Counted from the stretch's first letter, positions 53,094 to 62,137 are shown. The stretch: 64,000 bases of DNA from Mucilaginibacter sabulilitoris (GCF_034262375.1 NZ_CP139558.1:496001-560000), one strand, 5' to 3'. Notes: generated from the letters alone by a model not told the origin. Numbers and translations: made by a program.

Positions 53094-55898
53094 TTATGGG
53101 TGAGATACATTATTCACAATAATTTTTTGCCGGATGCTTTCTATATTTCCATTCATGTCCGAACCATCCATTAAAAGAGTGTAGGTTCCTGGTTTATCGG
53201 TAGTGTAGAATGAAAACATCGCTTTGCCATTTTTATCAGTAATAATATTGGGCGACCAATAAATAGTAGAGCGCAAGTCGGTAAACGAGGTATCTGCCTG
53301 GGTTTTTACCGTATAACGTGGCGAATAGAATTGCTTTTGCGGGCTGAAAGCTAAGGGTTTGTACATATAAACACCGGGCGTTTTCTTTAAAAAGGGGCCG
53401 GAACCACTATATGTTGTTACCTCAACAAAAGCATGATCGAAGGGAACAGCCAGAGGATCTAAAAATCTGGTGGTGTAACTGCTCACATATCTGGCAGATC
53501 GCATCACCTCAATGCCTTTAATATCTTCGGCTGTATAATAATCAAGAAAACTTTTAACATAATGCATAAACGCCGTAGGGCCGCTGCCATCATAAGTAAA
53601 GGAAAAAGTTATATCAACACCATCAATAATCAGGTGCATAAACTGTCCGTTAATATAATAGGCATACGGATTCTTGCCCGAGCCCAAATGGAAACCCTTT
53701 ACTTTTTGAGTTAACAAGTCGCCCAATTTGGCTTTCCCGGCTTTTTCCAGATCTTCGGTGGTTAAAGAAAAATCCGAGCCGCCGTCACTGTTCAGGTTTT
53801 TGGAGTCTTTAATTATTTTTTTATCTACAATTTTCACCTCTTTAAGCATATTATGGCCTAACAGTTTTTCGTGCTCTTTTTTGTAGCTTAAATAGTTATC
53901 CAGGGTTTTTATGCCACTGCTGTCGATATTTACATACCAGGGAATCATCCGTTCTGTTGACGCAGTAAATACGGGTGGTTTAAATTCATCCACATCAATG
54001 CCCACATTAAAGCTTTTTCCTCTTTTATTTCTGGCCTGTATAATATATATGGCGGTGTCTGAAGGGTAAATATCATTGAAATTAAATACACCGGCTTTGT
54101 TTGTAAGGGTATCCCTGATAAAGGATGGTTTTTTTGACAGCAGCATAACCCCGGCTTTTTCTACCGGCTTGTTAAACATATTGCTTACCTTTCCTTTTAC
54201 TGCAAACGCCTGTTCTGCCGGGTTTAAAGCAGGCGTTATTGGCCGAAACACCGTCGGCCAATCATAATTCACCCATCCCTGTGCCAGCAATAAATTATCA
54301 AGATGCTGCCATTGTGCAGCGGTTAAACCTGATTGAAAATAATAACCGGGATCTTCTACTGTCCCTTTCAGATCGGAGGTTAACAGCAGGGCCGACTTTA
54401 GGGTGTTATTTTTTAAACTATCGTTTTTTACCTGGCTATCATCAGTTATGGCAACAGAGAAACTGCCCAGAACGGGCTGCCCGTTTTTGTCAGTCACTTC
54501 AATACTGACAGCAACACTATCGCGCTTTGTGTAATATCTTTTGTCACTGGAGAGGGCAATACGGAGGTTGTCGTTCCGGTTTATATAAACAATGCGCTCA
54601 TTCAGGGCTTGTTTATTAATGTTTAATAGGGAAAGCCGGGCTATACCGGTAGGAAAGGATGTTTTGCTGATCCTGATCTTGCTTGCTCCGTGCCTCAGCC
54701 TGATCACGGCCCCATAACAGGCAATGCCACGCGATTGGCCCACCAGGTAATAAACCGGATTGGCCGCCTCAAGATCGGCTGTTGCTGCAATGTTAATTTC
54801 GAGGGAATCCTGGGTCAGTTTATTAATTACGTTTAGCACTTGCCCTGATGATTTTACCGGTGGCAGGTCGTATGGTTTGGAGTATAAGCCGTCAGGTAAT
54901 TTTATTTTGGCGGTGTAAGTTTCACCGGGCTGCGGGATGATGTCAAATGAGCCAATGCCCAGATGTGCCGATTGAAAAGCGGCTATTTGCTGCTGTTTGT
55001 TATTGTAAATTAATCCCGAAACTGAAGTCCCCCGGCCATCCTCGGCTATGGCTTTAAAAGCGATATGGGTATTGATGCCCGCTACCATATAACCTCCTTC
55101 GGGCATAAACTGCAGGTCGGTATATTCGGGCCGGTTAAGTATAACAGGTATGCTGAGTATTGGTCCGGACTCATCTTTTTTTAAGGATTGCAGCGTGACG
55201 GCAAGTTTGCTTGTATCCGCTTTTTCCGGAACATCAAAATTAACATCTATTGATCCGTCGACCGAGGTCTGAACCTTATCCCTGTACCATACCTTATTGC
55301 CCGTTGTTATTTTGAGCTGAAAACTACCCAGCACAAGCGGCAGGTGATCTGTTTTATGAATTTGTAAACCTATCCCAATATGCTGCTTTCCTTCAACCTG
55401 TTTGGTGGTAAATGCCGACCGGATCAACAGGTCGGTTTCGCCGGGACTGCTGATGTAAAATTGTTTTTTAAATATATATTGTGTGTCAAAGTTGCGCATC
55501 CAGCTGGTATATGCCCTTAAAATGTAACCACCCTGCGGAAATTCCTTTTCGCCAAGCGCAATATCTCCCCAGCCCAAACCCATATACATGGATACCATTT
55601 CCCTTTTTACCACTTTGTTTTGCTCATCGGCAATTTCAATATAGGCCATCCCGCTTTTGTCTGAGCCGGCAAGATAGACGGCGTTGAATAAATAGGCCTT
55701 AAACCGCAAGGTGTCGCCGGTGGTGTAGACCGGTTTATCTGTTTGGAGATATATTTTTTCAGAAGCAAGGGAATCGCTCCGTTTTGTCACGGCATTGACA
55801 ATATCCCTTACCGCCACCCGCGGATCGGTTTGGCCATAAACAGCCTTATTTTGTAGGAAAAGGAACAGCAAAAGAAAGGTGAACCATAAGATTTTCAT
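53094..55898 (-). CDS. Large secreted MG2-like protein with TonB-plug-like C-terminal region
   Basis: A 934-residue exported protein (signal peptide MKILWFTFLLLFLFL…VYGQ). Near residue 48 the sequence 'KIYLQTDKPVYTTGDTLRF' is the typical MG2-domain entry of alpha-2-macroglobulin-like proteins. Several beta-sandwich repeats follow. At ~585-615 a carboxypeptidase-regulatory-like segment ('AFAVKGKVSNMFNKPVEKAG') appears. Residues ~710-800 resemble a TonB-dependent receptor plug ('KLGDLLTQKVKGFHL', 'LIIDGVDI', 'IKGIEVMRSARYVSSYT'). A terminal beta domain contains 'YWSPNIITDKNGKAMFSFYT'. No barrel follows, so it is not a receptor. Proteins of this layout are common in Sphingobacteria; function is unknown. 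The gene stands alone. Confidence 0.75.
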   Translation of the reverse strand: MKILWFTFLLLFLFLQNKAVYGQTDPRVAVRDIVNAVTKRSDSLASEKIYLQTDKPVYTTGDTLRFKAYLFNAVYLAGSDKSGMAYIEIADEQNKVVKREMVSMYMGLGWGDIALGEKEFPQGGYILRAYTSWMRNFDTQYIFKKQFYISSPGETDLLIRSAFTTKQVEGKQHIGIGLQIHKTDHLPLVLGSFQLKITTGNKVWYRDKVQTSVDGSIDVNFDVPEKADTSKLAVTLQSLKKDESGPILSIPVILNRPEYTDLQFMPEGGYMVAGINTHIAFKAIAEDGRGTSVSGLIYNNKQQQIAAFQSAHLGIGSFDIIPQPGETYTAKIKLPDGLYSKPYDLPPVKSSGQVLNVINKLTQDSLEINIAATADLEAANPVYYLVGQSRGIACYGAVIRLRHGASKIRISKTSFPTGIARLSLLNINKQALNERIVYINRNDNLRIALSSDKRYYTKRDSVAVSIEVTDKNGQPVLGSFSVAITDDSQVKNDSLKNNTLKSALLLTSDLKGTVEDPGYYFQSGLTAAQWQHLDNLLLAQGWVNYDWPTVFRPITPALNPAEQAFAVKGKVSNMFNKPVEKAGVMLLSKKPSFIRDTLTNKAGVFNFNDIYPSDTAIYIIQARNKRGKSFNVGIDVDEFKPPVFTASTERMIPWYVNIDSSGIKTLDNYLSYKKEHEKLLGHNMLKEVKIVDKKIIKDSKNLNSDGGSDFSLTTEDLEKAGKAKLGDLLTQKVKGFHLGSGKNPYAYYINGQFMHLIIDGVDITFSFTYDGSGPTAFMHYVKSFLDYYTAEDIKGIEVMRSARYVSSYTTRFLDPLAVPFDHAFVEVTTYSGSGPFLKKTPGVYMYKPLAFSPQKQFYSPRYTVKTQADTSFTDLRSTIYWSPNIITDKNGKAMFSFYTTDKPGTYTLLMDGSDMNGNIESIRQKIIVNNVSHP

Positions 55899-56177
55899 AG
55901 GTATTATGACGATGGTTTACTATGAATTTAAAATTAGGCAATAATTTCTTTTTCAGCTACTTAATTTGAAAAGTATTATTAGTTTTTAAGGTTATTATTA
56001 AGTATAACGCAGCCTGATAAATATTAATCAACAGGATAAGGCCCTGTTTAAGCAGGTATCGGGATCAGCCTGCAGGTATTTGGGTAGTATTGAACAATGG
56101 AGGTAGGAATGAGTATTTAAATAAGGATGATCTAAGGCATTGATTAGTATATGCTCAGAAACCATTAAAAGCAGCTT
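55899..56177. other. Gene-free intergenic stretch
   Basis: This 279-bp AT-rich gap lies upstream of the 934-residue protein gene and downstream of a small - strand gene. I see no RNA gene or repeat in it. A loose TACTTTTC box on the - strand near 55970 could be a promoter element, but it lacks a partner at the right spacing. Confidence 0.4.
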
Positions 56178-56408
56178 TTACATTCTGAACCTTAAAGAAA
56201 CGGATCGGCCCAGCGCTTGTGCCAATTCGGGGTCAATTACCGGGCCGTCACCCATTTGTACCCATGCGCCCCGGGTGTCTTTCTGTAATGTTATTTTTTC
56301 ACCGTTTAATAATATTTCAAGCTCTGTAGTAGCTTTATTTATTGGCGTTGTATTAATCTGATAAACGTGATCGGTATCGTTATATGTTATGCGTAGTGGC
56401 AGGCCCAT
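56178..56408 (-). CDS. Small conserved-looking hypothetical protein
   Basis: A 76-residue acidic protein when started at 56408 (MGLPLRITYNDTDHVYQIN). The start is supported by a GAGGAG Shine-Dalgarno-like run 5 bp upstream, unusual in this genome type; the frame extends to 56435 without such support. The composition ('TTELEILLNGEKITLQKDTRGAWVQMGDGPVIDPELAQALGRSVSLRFRM') is polar, with no signal peptide or membrane helix. I do not recognise a family. It sits alone between the MG2-like gene and a response regulator gene. Confidence 0.6.
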   Translation of the reverse strand: MGLPLRITYNDTDHVYQINTTPINKATTELEILLNGEKITLQKDTRGAWVQMGDGPVIDPELAQALGRSVSLRFRM

Positions 56409-56617
56409 CTTTTTCTCCTCGGGGTAAATATACAATTGTTGACAACAAAAAATGCATTTTAACGAAAATGGAAGAAATAAAATTCCCTAATTCATATAAA
56501 CACAGCTAACCGAAATGTCATCGAACGAGGAACGAGGAGAAATCTTGTGTGATCTTGCCCGCTAATTTTGCCTGTCGAATACGATTTTTCTTTTGTCCAA
56601 ATGACAACTTATAAAGA

Positions 56618-56983
56618 TTAGGCAGCCAGTTGGTATCCAACCTTTTCAATAAGACTGTTCATGCCGAATGGTTTGTGCAATATATCATCAGGCGCCCCTT
56701 TTTGGTTTAAAAAGCTTTCGATATTATCATTGTCTGAGCAAATGATTACCGGGAGGGTTTTTGTTTCCTTGTTGAGTTTTAACAAACGGCATAATTCAAG
56801 GCTATCCATGCCGGGTAAGGTTATATCAAGAATGATCAGGTCGGGGTGGTTGGTGCGGATGCTGTTGAAGATATGATCGGCACGGGTGGTCGCAATTACA
56901 TCGTAGCCGCTGCCCGTCAGTATGTAATACATTACCTCTGTCATTAGTTCGTCGTGATCTACCAATAATATTTTCTTTGCCAT
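56618..56983 (-). CDS. Single-domain response regulator
   Basis: A 121-residue CheY-like receiver with no output domain, started at 56983 (MAKKILLVDHDE; an in-frame ATG at 56995 adds four residues). The phosphorylation Asp is in 'DLIILDITLPGMD' and the conserved Lys in 'ILHKPFG'. The Asp pair that binds Mg is D-H ('VDHDE') instead of D-D, a common variant. The switch Thr/Ser is Ser in 'IICSDND'. No histidine kinase gene is nearby, so it probably takes part in a phosphorelay or binds a partner protein. Confidence 0.9.
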   Translation of the reverse strand: MAKKILLVDHDELMTEVMYYILTGSGYDVIATTRADHIFNSIRTNHPDLIILDITLPGMDSLELCRLLKLNKETKTLPVIICSDNDNIESFLNQKGAPDDILHKPFGMNSLIEKVGYQLAA

Positions 56984-57196
56984 GATCTTTTCCATCCCTG
57001 TTTTTTTAATGCAAAGGGCATGCCATTGATTAGCATAGCGTTATGGGAACCGATAACATGGAAATTTGTGCTGAACGAAGGGCCGTTATAAAACAATCGG
57101 GCTTGACCGGCAACGGGATAGGTAATAACCCAATCAACCAGTCCCTAACACAACAACAGCATCAAAATATGCCGGTCAAGACCCGATTAAATAATA

Positions 57197-57826
57197 TTAT
57201 ATGTGTACAAACAGTTCTTCTTTTGGCCGGCGTACTTTGATCATTTTACTGTACTTGTCATCGTCTGCACGGAAGCCAACTGCGGCTATAACAGAGGTTG
57301 TAAGCCCTTTTTCTTTCAGGCCTAATATTTCATCGAATTTTTCGGTATCGAAACCTTCCATCGGACCGGCGTCAACACCCAGGTCGGCAGCGGCGCTTAA
57401 TAATACACCTAAGGCAATGTAAGCCTGTTTGTGCGCCCATGCTACCTTTTGCTCATCGTTGCGGCTGCTCAGAGTACCTAATATTACTTGTTCCAACCCC
57501 TCTAAGCTTTCGCGCTCCACACCGCGTGTTGACGCAACAAGATCAACAAATTTTTTACCAAAGTTTTCATCAAGGTTTGTTTCGGCAGCAAACACAAACA
57601 GGGCCGATGAGTCGGTAATTTGTGGTTGGTTGTAGCCAGCGGCCTTTAATTTCGCTCTTGTTTCAGTGTCTTGTACAACAATTACTTTAAAAGGTTGTAA
57701 GCCATATGATGATGGCGCCAGCTGAACAGCGCTTAATAAACTATCTAACTGTTCTTCAGTTACTTTTTTATTGGGATTGAATTTTTTAACGGCGGCGCGC
57801 CATTGTAATTTTTCTATGAATGACAT
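57197..57826 (-). CDS. NAD(P)H-dependent nitroreductase-family oxidoreductase
   Basis: A 209-residue FMN-dependent protein of the NfsB/YdgI type. Marks: 'WRAAVKKFNPNKKVTEEQL' at the N-terminus, 'APSSYGLQPFKVIVV' (FMN site), 'AYIALGVLLSAAADLGVDAGPMEGFD', and 'VIAAVGFRADDDKYSKM' with the C-terminal FMN loop. It reduces nitro, quinone or enone compounds. The start is well placed, and upstream lie two inverted copies of a GTTTAAAC-containing motif that overlap a likely -7 box, suggesting repression by a dedicated regulator not encoded in the window. Confidence 0.93.
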   Translation of the reverse strand: MSFIEKLQWRAAVKKFNPNKKVTEEQLDSLLSAVQLAPSSYGLQPFKVIVVQDTETRAKLKAAGYNQPQITDSSALFVFAAETNLDENFGKKFVDLVASTRGVERESLEGLEQVILGTLSSRNDEQKVAWAHKQAYIALGVLLSAAADLGVDAGPMEGFDTEKFDEILGLKEKGLTTSVIAAVGFRADDDKYSKMIKVRRPKEELFVHI

Positions 57827-57846
57827 GATATCTTCTATTTGTTAAA

Positions 57847-57854
57847 CAAAATTA
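57847..57854 (-). promoter_or_regulatory. Likely -7 box of the nitroreductase promoter
   Basis: TAATTTTG on the - strand fits TAnnTTTG perfectly, 20 bp before the start codon. There is no TTG at the expected upstream position, so the promoter may need an activator or tolerate a weak -33 box. It overlaps the first TTAAATGTTTAAAC motif. Confidence 0.45.
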
Positions 57855-57911
57855 AATGTTTAAACATGTATCATAGTCATTTATAGGCAAATTAGGCGTT
57901 TAAACATTTAA
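57852..57911. promoter_or_regulatory. Inverted pair of TTAAATGTTTAAAC operators
   Basis: TTAAATGTTTAAAC at 57852-57865 recurs inverted at 57898-57911. Each contains the 8-bp palindrome GTTTAAAC, and the palindromes are exactly 40 bp apart, about four helical turns. The first overlaps the -7 box of the nitroreductase. This is the arrangement expected of a MarR/HxlR-type repressor site. Confidence 0.6.
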
Positions 57912-58063
57912 TTTACTTATAATGGATAAAATTTAACCTTGCCACCAGCATTAATAGGATTTGGAAACAGATTTGATAATGTCTAAAAATAGATGGAAAT
58001 TGCTTCAGGAACCGCTCTTTTCTTCCATTTTTATATCACCTTTAATTATACAATATTTTTAAT

Positions 58064-58444
58064 ATGAAAAAAGTAACAGGCCTTGGCGGCGTATTTTTTA
58101 AATGCGATAATCCGCAAGCTATGAACGAATGGTACGCCAAAAACCTTGGATTGCCTACCGGCGAATACGGAGTAACATTTGAATGGCGGCAGGATGATGA
58201 TCCGTCTAAAAAAGGATCCACAGCCTGGTGCACGTTTCCGAAGGATACTAAATATTTTAATCCGTCGGCCAAGCCATTTATGATTAATTACCGGGTAGAA
58301 AATCTTGTTGCACTGGTAGATGAACTAAAAAAGGATAACGTGACCATTATTGATGAGATTGCGGAATATGATTATGGCAAATTCATTCATGTGCTCGATC
58401 CGGAAGGGAACATTATTGAGCTTTGGGAACCCAAAGACGAGTGA
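58064..58444 (+). CDS. Glyoxalase/bleomycin-resistance-like VOC protein
   Basis: A 126-residue VOC-fold protein. 'LGGVFFKCDNPQAMNEWYAKNLGLP' starts the first beta-alpha-beta module and 'GKFIHVLDPEGNIIELWEP' (with the typical DPEGN and terminal Glu metal-ligand motif) ends the second. Members bind a metal and act as dioxygenases, isomerases or antibiotic-sequestering proteins; which applies is unclear. It is divergent from the nitroreductase gene, and the 237-bp region between them carries the operator pair described above. Confidence 0.88.
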   Translation: MKKVTGLGGVFFKCDNPQAMNEWYAKNLGLPTGEYGVTFEWRQDDDPSKKGSTAWCTFPKDTKYFNPSAKPFMINYRVENLVALVDELKKDNVTIIDEIAEYDYGKFIHVLDPEGNIIELWEPKDE

Positions 58445-58479
58445 GAATGGCCTGACAGGTTAAACCGGGCCACCCACCA

Positions 58480-58514
58480 AATATTGCGCTGGAGTTGAAA
58501 CCCATCGCAATATT
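58480..58514. terminator. Hairpin between convergent genes
   Basis: Perfect 9-bp arms AATATTGCG (58480-58488) and CGCAATATT (58506-58514) enclose a 17-nt loop between the converging VOC and GT51 genes. No T-run follows in either direction, so at most a weak bidirectional terminator. Confidence 0.4.
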
Positions 58515-58559
58515 CGGTATGATGGAGATAAGCCCTTTAATCGCGCAATACGTTAATGC

Positions 58560-60806
58560 TTATAAATTAGCCTTCTCTTTCAGCTCATCTTCCTTGTCGT
58601 TTTGCTCTTTTTTAAGGCGCCGCTTTTCCTGCCGAATTTCCTTGCGGGTTTTACCTGCAGTATCAATGTTATCTATCTTGAGTTTATATTCCTGTTTAAG
58701 GGCATCAATTTGCTCATTAAGTTTTTCCTTAGCGGTTTTCTCTTTTTGCTTTTCTTTATCCCCCTCTGCTTTTCCGGTAGTATCCTTTTTGCCAAAAAGA
58801 CGCTGCAAAAAGTTTGGCTTCTTTACTGGGTCTTCAAGCACCGGCAATATTTCATAGTCGTCGCTTTGTTTCATCAGGCTGTCGGCAGTAGCAGTATCAA
58901 CAGGGGCTATGGCGCGGCGCAGGCTTTCTCTTAAACGAACATTATAAAAACCATAGGCATTGGTATCGCGTTGCGTATAGCCTTTGCTGGCCATTAAGCG
59001 GCCAATGAGGTTAAAATAACCATGCAACCCCGGTCGCAGCGTGCCGTCGGGCTGAAAAGCGTAAAGACCACCTTTTGGATACGGAACAATACTGGCCAGG
59101 TAAATACTTTCGCCCAAGGTAAGTTCCGATGGCGATTTGCCAAAATAATAATGCGAAGCTTCTGATATGCCATAAATTCCGCGACCCCATTCAATAATAT
59201 TGAGGTAAACCTCCAGCATGCGGTTTTTATTCATGATGCGGTTGTTTTCAATGATCCATACAATCAAGATCTCCTCAATTTTACGGGCAAGGGTTTTTTC
59301 ACGGCTTAAAAAGGCGTTTTTAACCAGCTGCATAGATATGCCGCTGCCGCCGCGTTTAAACTTTTTGGTTTTAAAGTCGGTAACCAGCGATTTACGAAAA
59401 GCTTCCTCTACAAAGCCATGATTGGTGTAGAAAGAAGGATCCTCAGCTGTCATTACAGCGTTTCGTAGGCTCGGCGCAATTTCATTAAGCGGGGTAAACT
59501 CCGGGTTATCGGGCCCTATAAGGTGCGGCGACATGGGTTTGCCTTTTTCGTAGGGGGTATGAATAAACGTGCTGTTCAGTTTACTAAGGTCTGTTTTGCC
59601 ATACTTAATTATCCTGAAATTATCCTTGCTCAGTCTCGAGTCGAACTGCAAATCGTCGATCTTTGAAGCATCCATGTAAAAGTTGAGCGCATAGTTTAGC
59701 TTTCCGGCAACTTGTATACCATTGAGCGCGTCAAACATCCCCGACGGGAAAGCCTCAAAAATATCAGTGGCGTTTAGCCATCCGGTGTTTATCTTCAGCT
59801 CATATATTTTAACCGGGTTAAGTGTATACTTGATAAATGGCCGGGCAGTAAGTTTTTTAATATGTATAAGTGATGAACTATCAACCGATACATAGTTTTC
59901 GCCTACAAACACATTGGCATCAATGGAGGCGTTTGGAAACACAATGTTTTCTGACGATATACCGGGATGGTTAATAAGCAGATTATTAACTGCCCAGGAA
60001 CCATAAATCTTTGTAAGGCCGCTGCTGTGTTCTACCCTTGTTAAGCGGGTGCTGATGGTATCGAAATTTAATTTAAGCTTGAACTTTTTTTCAATAATGG
60101 GCAACTCCACCTTTTTACCATCGGCATAAAGTTTCACATCAATGTCTTTATCTGATGGGTGCATTTTGCCGGCCATGTGCCATGTGGCGTAGCCATTATT
60201 TACATCAATGGTTGAGGTTAGGTTGCCGTCTTTGATCAGGGCTGTTTTTGTTAACAGTTTTATCTGGTTGGTATCGTCCTTAAAGCTGATGGAAAAATTA
60301 CTAAGGGCAAGATTATCGGGGATTTTATAAAGTACTTCATTAACCAGGTGGTTGGCCAGTTCAGACAGGTCGACTTTGGTACGGGTAGCTGTACTATCCT
60401 TTTTCTTTTTAAACAGGAAGTCGAAATTCCTTACGCCTTTAACACTGGTGAGGTGTATAAAACCGTCCTGCAATAAAACATCGGCCAGCTTAATATCGCC
60501 AACGGCAAGCGGCAATAACTTTACGCTTATTACCAGGTTTTTGATGTTTAGCAGGCTGTCGCGGTTCTCGGGCACTATGCAGATATCAGAAAAAGACACC
60601 GTACTTGTACCCGTAAAATGGGCCGAACCTATTTTTACATCTAAATTATAATCCCTTTTGGCTTTTGCTTTAGCTTTGTCAATAGCTTTTTGAAGCAGGG
60701 CCTCGCGTTTGGAATAAGCTGTATAGCCGCCTATTAAAAAAATCAGCAATAAGGGTATTAATATAAATGCGGCTATGCGTATGTATTTAGGATTAAGGCG
60801 CTTCAT
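58560..60806 (-). CDS. GT51 peptidoglycan glycosyltransferase with AsmA-like N-terminal region
   Basis: A 748-residue inner-membrane protein. One N-terminal membrane segment (about 8-30) is followed by ~400 residues that resemble AsmA/DUF748-type bridge domains ('KIGSAHFTGTSTVSFSDICIVPENRDSLLNIKNLVIS', 'FDSRLSKDNFRII'). Then comes a GT51 glycosyltransferase domain (about 445-620). It shows 'AVMTAEDPSFYTNHGF' with the catalytic Glu455, 'GGSGISMQLVKNAFLSREKTLARK', and 'LEVYLNIIEWGRGIYGISEASHYYF'. There is no transpeptidase domain, and the C-terminal ~70 residues are Lys/Glu-rich coiled coil. It polymerises peptidoglycan strands; the AsmA-like part suggests a link to envelope lipid transport. 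Its - strand promoter is a textbook match (60820-60849). Confidence 0.85.
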   Translation of the reverse strand: MKRLNPKYIRIAAFILIPLLLIFLIGGYTAYSKREALLQKAIDKAKAKAKRDYNLDVKIGSAHFTGTSTVSFSDICIVPENRDSLLNIKNLVISVKLLPLAVGDIKLADVLLQDGFIHLTSVKGVRNFDFLFKKKKDSTATRTKVDLSELANHLVNEVLYKIPDNLALSNFSISFKDDTNQIKLLTKTALIKDGNLTSTIDVNNGYATWHMAGKMHPSDKDIDVKLYADGKKVELPIIEKKFKLKLNFDTISTRLTRVEHSSGLTKIYGSWAVNNLLINHPGISSENIVFPNASIDANVFVGENYVSVDSSSLIHIKKLTARPFIKYTLNPVKIYELKINTGWLNATDIFEAFPSGMFDALNGIQVAGKLNYALNFYMDASKIDDLQFDSRLSKDNFRIIKYGKTDLSKLNSTFIHTPYEKGKPMSPHLIGPDNPEFTPLNEIAPSLRNAVMTAEDPSFYTNHGFVEEAFRKSLVTDFKTKKFKRGGSGISMQLVKNAFLSREKTLARKIEEILIVWIIENNRIMNKNRMLEVYLNIIEWGRGIYGISEASHYYFGKSPSELTLGESIYLASIVPYPKGGLYAFQPDGTLRPGLHGYFNLIGRLMASKGYTQRDTNAYGFYNVRLRESLRRAIAPVDTATADSLMKQSDDYEILPVLEDPVKKPNFLQRLFGKKDTTGKAEGDKEKQKEKTAKEKLNEQIDALKQEYKLKIDNIDTAGKTRKEIRQEKRRLKKEQNDKEDELKEKANL

Positions 60807-60819
60807 GTGTAAATTTTTC

Positions 60820-60849
60820 CAAAACTAAACTAATTCTTATCCCCTGCAA
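60820..60849 (-). promoter_or_regulatory. Perfect Bacteroidota promoter for the GT51 gene
   Basis: On the - strand, TTG (complement of 60847-60849), exactly 19 bp, then TAGTTTTG (complement of 60820-60827). This equals the TTG-N19-TAnnTTTG consensus in every position and lies 14 bp before the start codon, giving a very short leader. Confidence 0.8.
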
Positions 60850-60905
60850 ACGGTTGTTTCTGCAAATTGTTTCTTTAACAAACGCAAATCAACGGCCTGT
60901 TTTCA

Positions 60906-60913
60906 TAAATTTG
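60906..60913 (+). promoter_or_regulatory. -7 box candidate for the mrp gene
   Basis: TAAATTTG fits TAnnTTTG perfectly and ends 9 bp before the ATG, so transcription would start within a few bases of the start codon, giving a leaderless or nearly leaderless message. No TTG is found at the -33 position. Confidence 0.4.
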
Positions 60914-60922
60914 CCATAATAT

Positions 60923-62011
60923 ATGATGATAATCACCAAAGAACAAATTTTACAAGCCCTGGGAAATGTAGAAGAGCCCGATCTGAAAAAAGACCTGGTT
61001 ACGCTCAACATGATACAGGACATACATATTGATGGCAATAATGTGAGCTTTTCGGTTGTGCTGACCACGCCGGCCTGCCCACTGAAAGCGCTGATAGAAA
61101 ATGCCTGCCGTAATGCCATCAGCCACTTTATAAGTAAAGAGGCTGTGGTGAGCATTAACATGACATCAAGGGTTACTTCGCAAAAAAATACCGGCGTACC
61201 CGGCGTTAAAAATATTATAGCCGTGGCATCGGGCAAAGGGGGTGTTGGCAAATCAACCGTGGCGGCAAACCTGGCGCTGGGGCTGGCAAAAGCCGGGGCC
61301 AAAGTTGGTTTAATTGATGCGGATATTTATGGCCCGTCGGTGCCCATTATGTTTGGTTTGGAAGGCGCCCGCCCGCAAGCCAGCCAGGTAGATGGCAAAA
61401 CCCGTATTGAGCCTATCGAAAAATATGATATTAAGCTGTTATCAATAGGTTTTTTTACAGATCCTAACCAGCCTGTGCCGTGGCGCGGACCAATGGTATC
61501 AACCGCGGTAAAGCAATTGTTTAATGATGCCGACTGGGGTGAGTTAGATTACCTGGTAATTGACCTGCCGCCTGGAACCGGCGATATACACATTACGGTT
61601 ACACAAACCTTCCCGGTTACGGGTGCGGTAATAGTAACCACGCCGCAAAACGTGGCCCTGGCCGATGCCAAAAAGGGGATAGGTATGTTCCTGATGCCGG
61701 CCATTAATGTGCCTATATTGGGTGTGGTAGAAAACATGTCGTACTTTACCCCAGCCGAGTTGCCCGAAAATAAATATTATATATTCGGAAAGGGCGGGGG
61801 GCTAAAACTGGCCGAACAGCTCGATGTACCATTTTTGGGTGAAATTCCGTTAGTAAAAGGTATAAGCGATTCTGGCGACGCGGGCAAACCCACCATACTG
61901 GAGGAGGATGGCCCAATGACCAGTGCGTTTTTGGAGATGGCCCGACGTGTTGCACAACAGGTAGCTATTTCAAACGCGAAGGCTATGAGCAGCGTGCCTG
62001 TAGCGGAGTAA
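60923..62011 (+). CDS. mrp: Mrp/NBP35-type Fe-S carrier ATPase
   Basis: A 362-residue P-loop NTPase of the Mrp/ApbC family that carries Fe-S clusters to target proteins. An N-terminal MIP18 (DUF59) domain (about 1-85, 'ITKEQILQALGNVEEPDLKKDLV', 'TPACPLKALIENAC') is followed by the ATPase domain. Walker A: 'AVASGKGGVGKSTVAANLAL' near 100-118. Then 'VGLIDADIYGPSVPIM', 'WRGPMVSTAVKQLF', and 'YLVIDLPPGTGDIHIT'. The CxxC pair found in many Mrp proteins near the C-terminal third is replaced here ('ENMSYFTPAELPENKYYIFG'), as in several Bacteroidota members. It starts at a double ATG (60923/60926). The NifU-type scaffold gene follows on the same strand. Confidence 0.93.
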   Translation: MMIITKEQILQALGNVEEPDLKKDLVTLNMIQDIHIDGNNVSFSVVLTTPACPLKALIENACRNAISHFISKEAVVSINMTSRVTSQKNTGVPGVKNIIAVASGKGGVGKSTVAANLALGLAKAGAKVGLIDADIYGPSVPIMFGLEGARPQASQVDGKTRIEPIEKYDIKLLSIGFFTDPNQPVPWRGPMVSTAVKQLFNDADWGELDYLVIDLPPGTGDIHITVTQTFPVTGAVIVTTPQNVALADAKKGIGMFLMPAINVPILGVVENMSYFTPAELPENKYYIFGKGGGLKLAEQLDVPFLGEIPLVKGISDSGDAGKPTILEEDGPMTSAFLEMARRVAQQVAISNAKAMSSVPVAE

Positions 62012-62057
62012 TTAAATAGGATAAAAGAGGGCAGGAGCAAGGATGAAGTTGGAGTAA

Positions 62058-62137
62058 GGATAAAAGACAAAAAGATAAAGGAGATGAAGTAAATAAAAAC
62101 AAGCTTTCCCTTTATCCACATCTTTAAGTCTTTTGTC
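62058..62137. repeat. Imperfect inverted repeat in the mrp-nifU intergenic region
   Basis: The arm beginning GGATAAAAGAC (62058-62081) is repeated inverted at 62107-62137, where the complement begins GGACAAAAGACTTAAAGAT; both arms end in AAAGG. The purine-rich stem would form a hairpin of about 24 bp. It may be a small genomic repeat or a processing/terminator element between mrp and the NifU-type gene. Confidence 0.55.
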
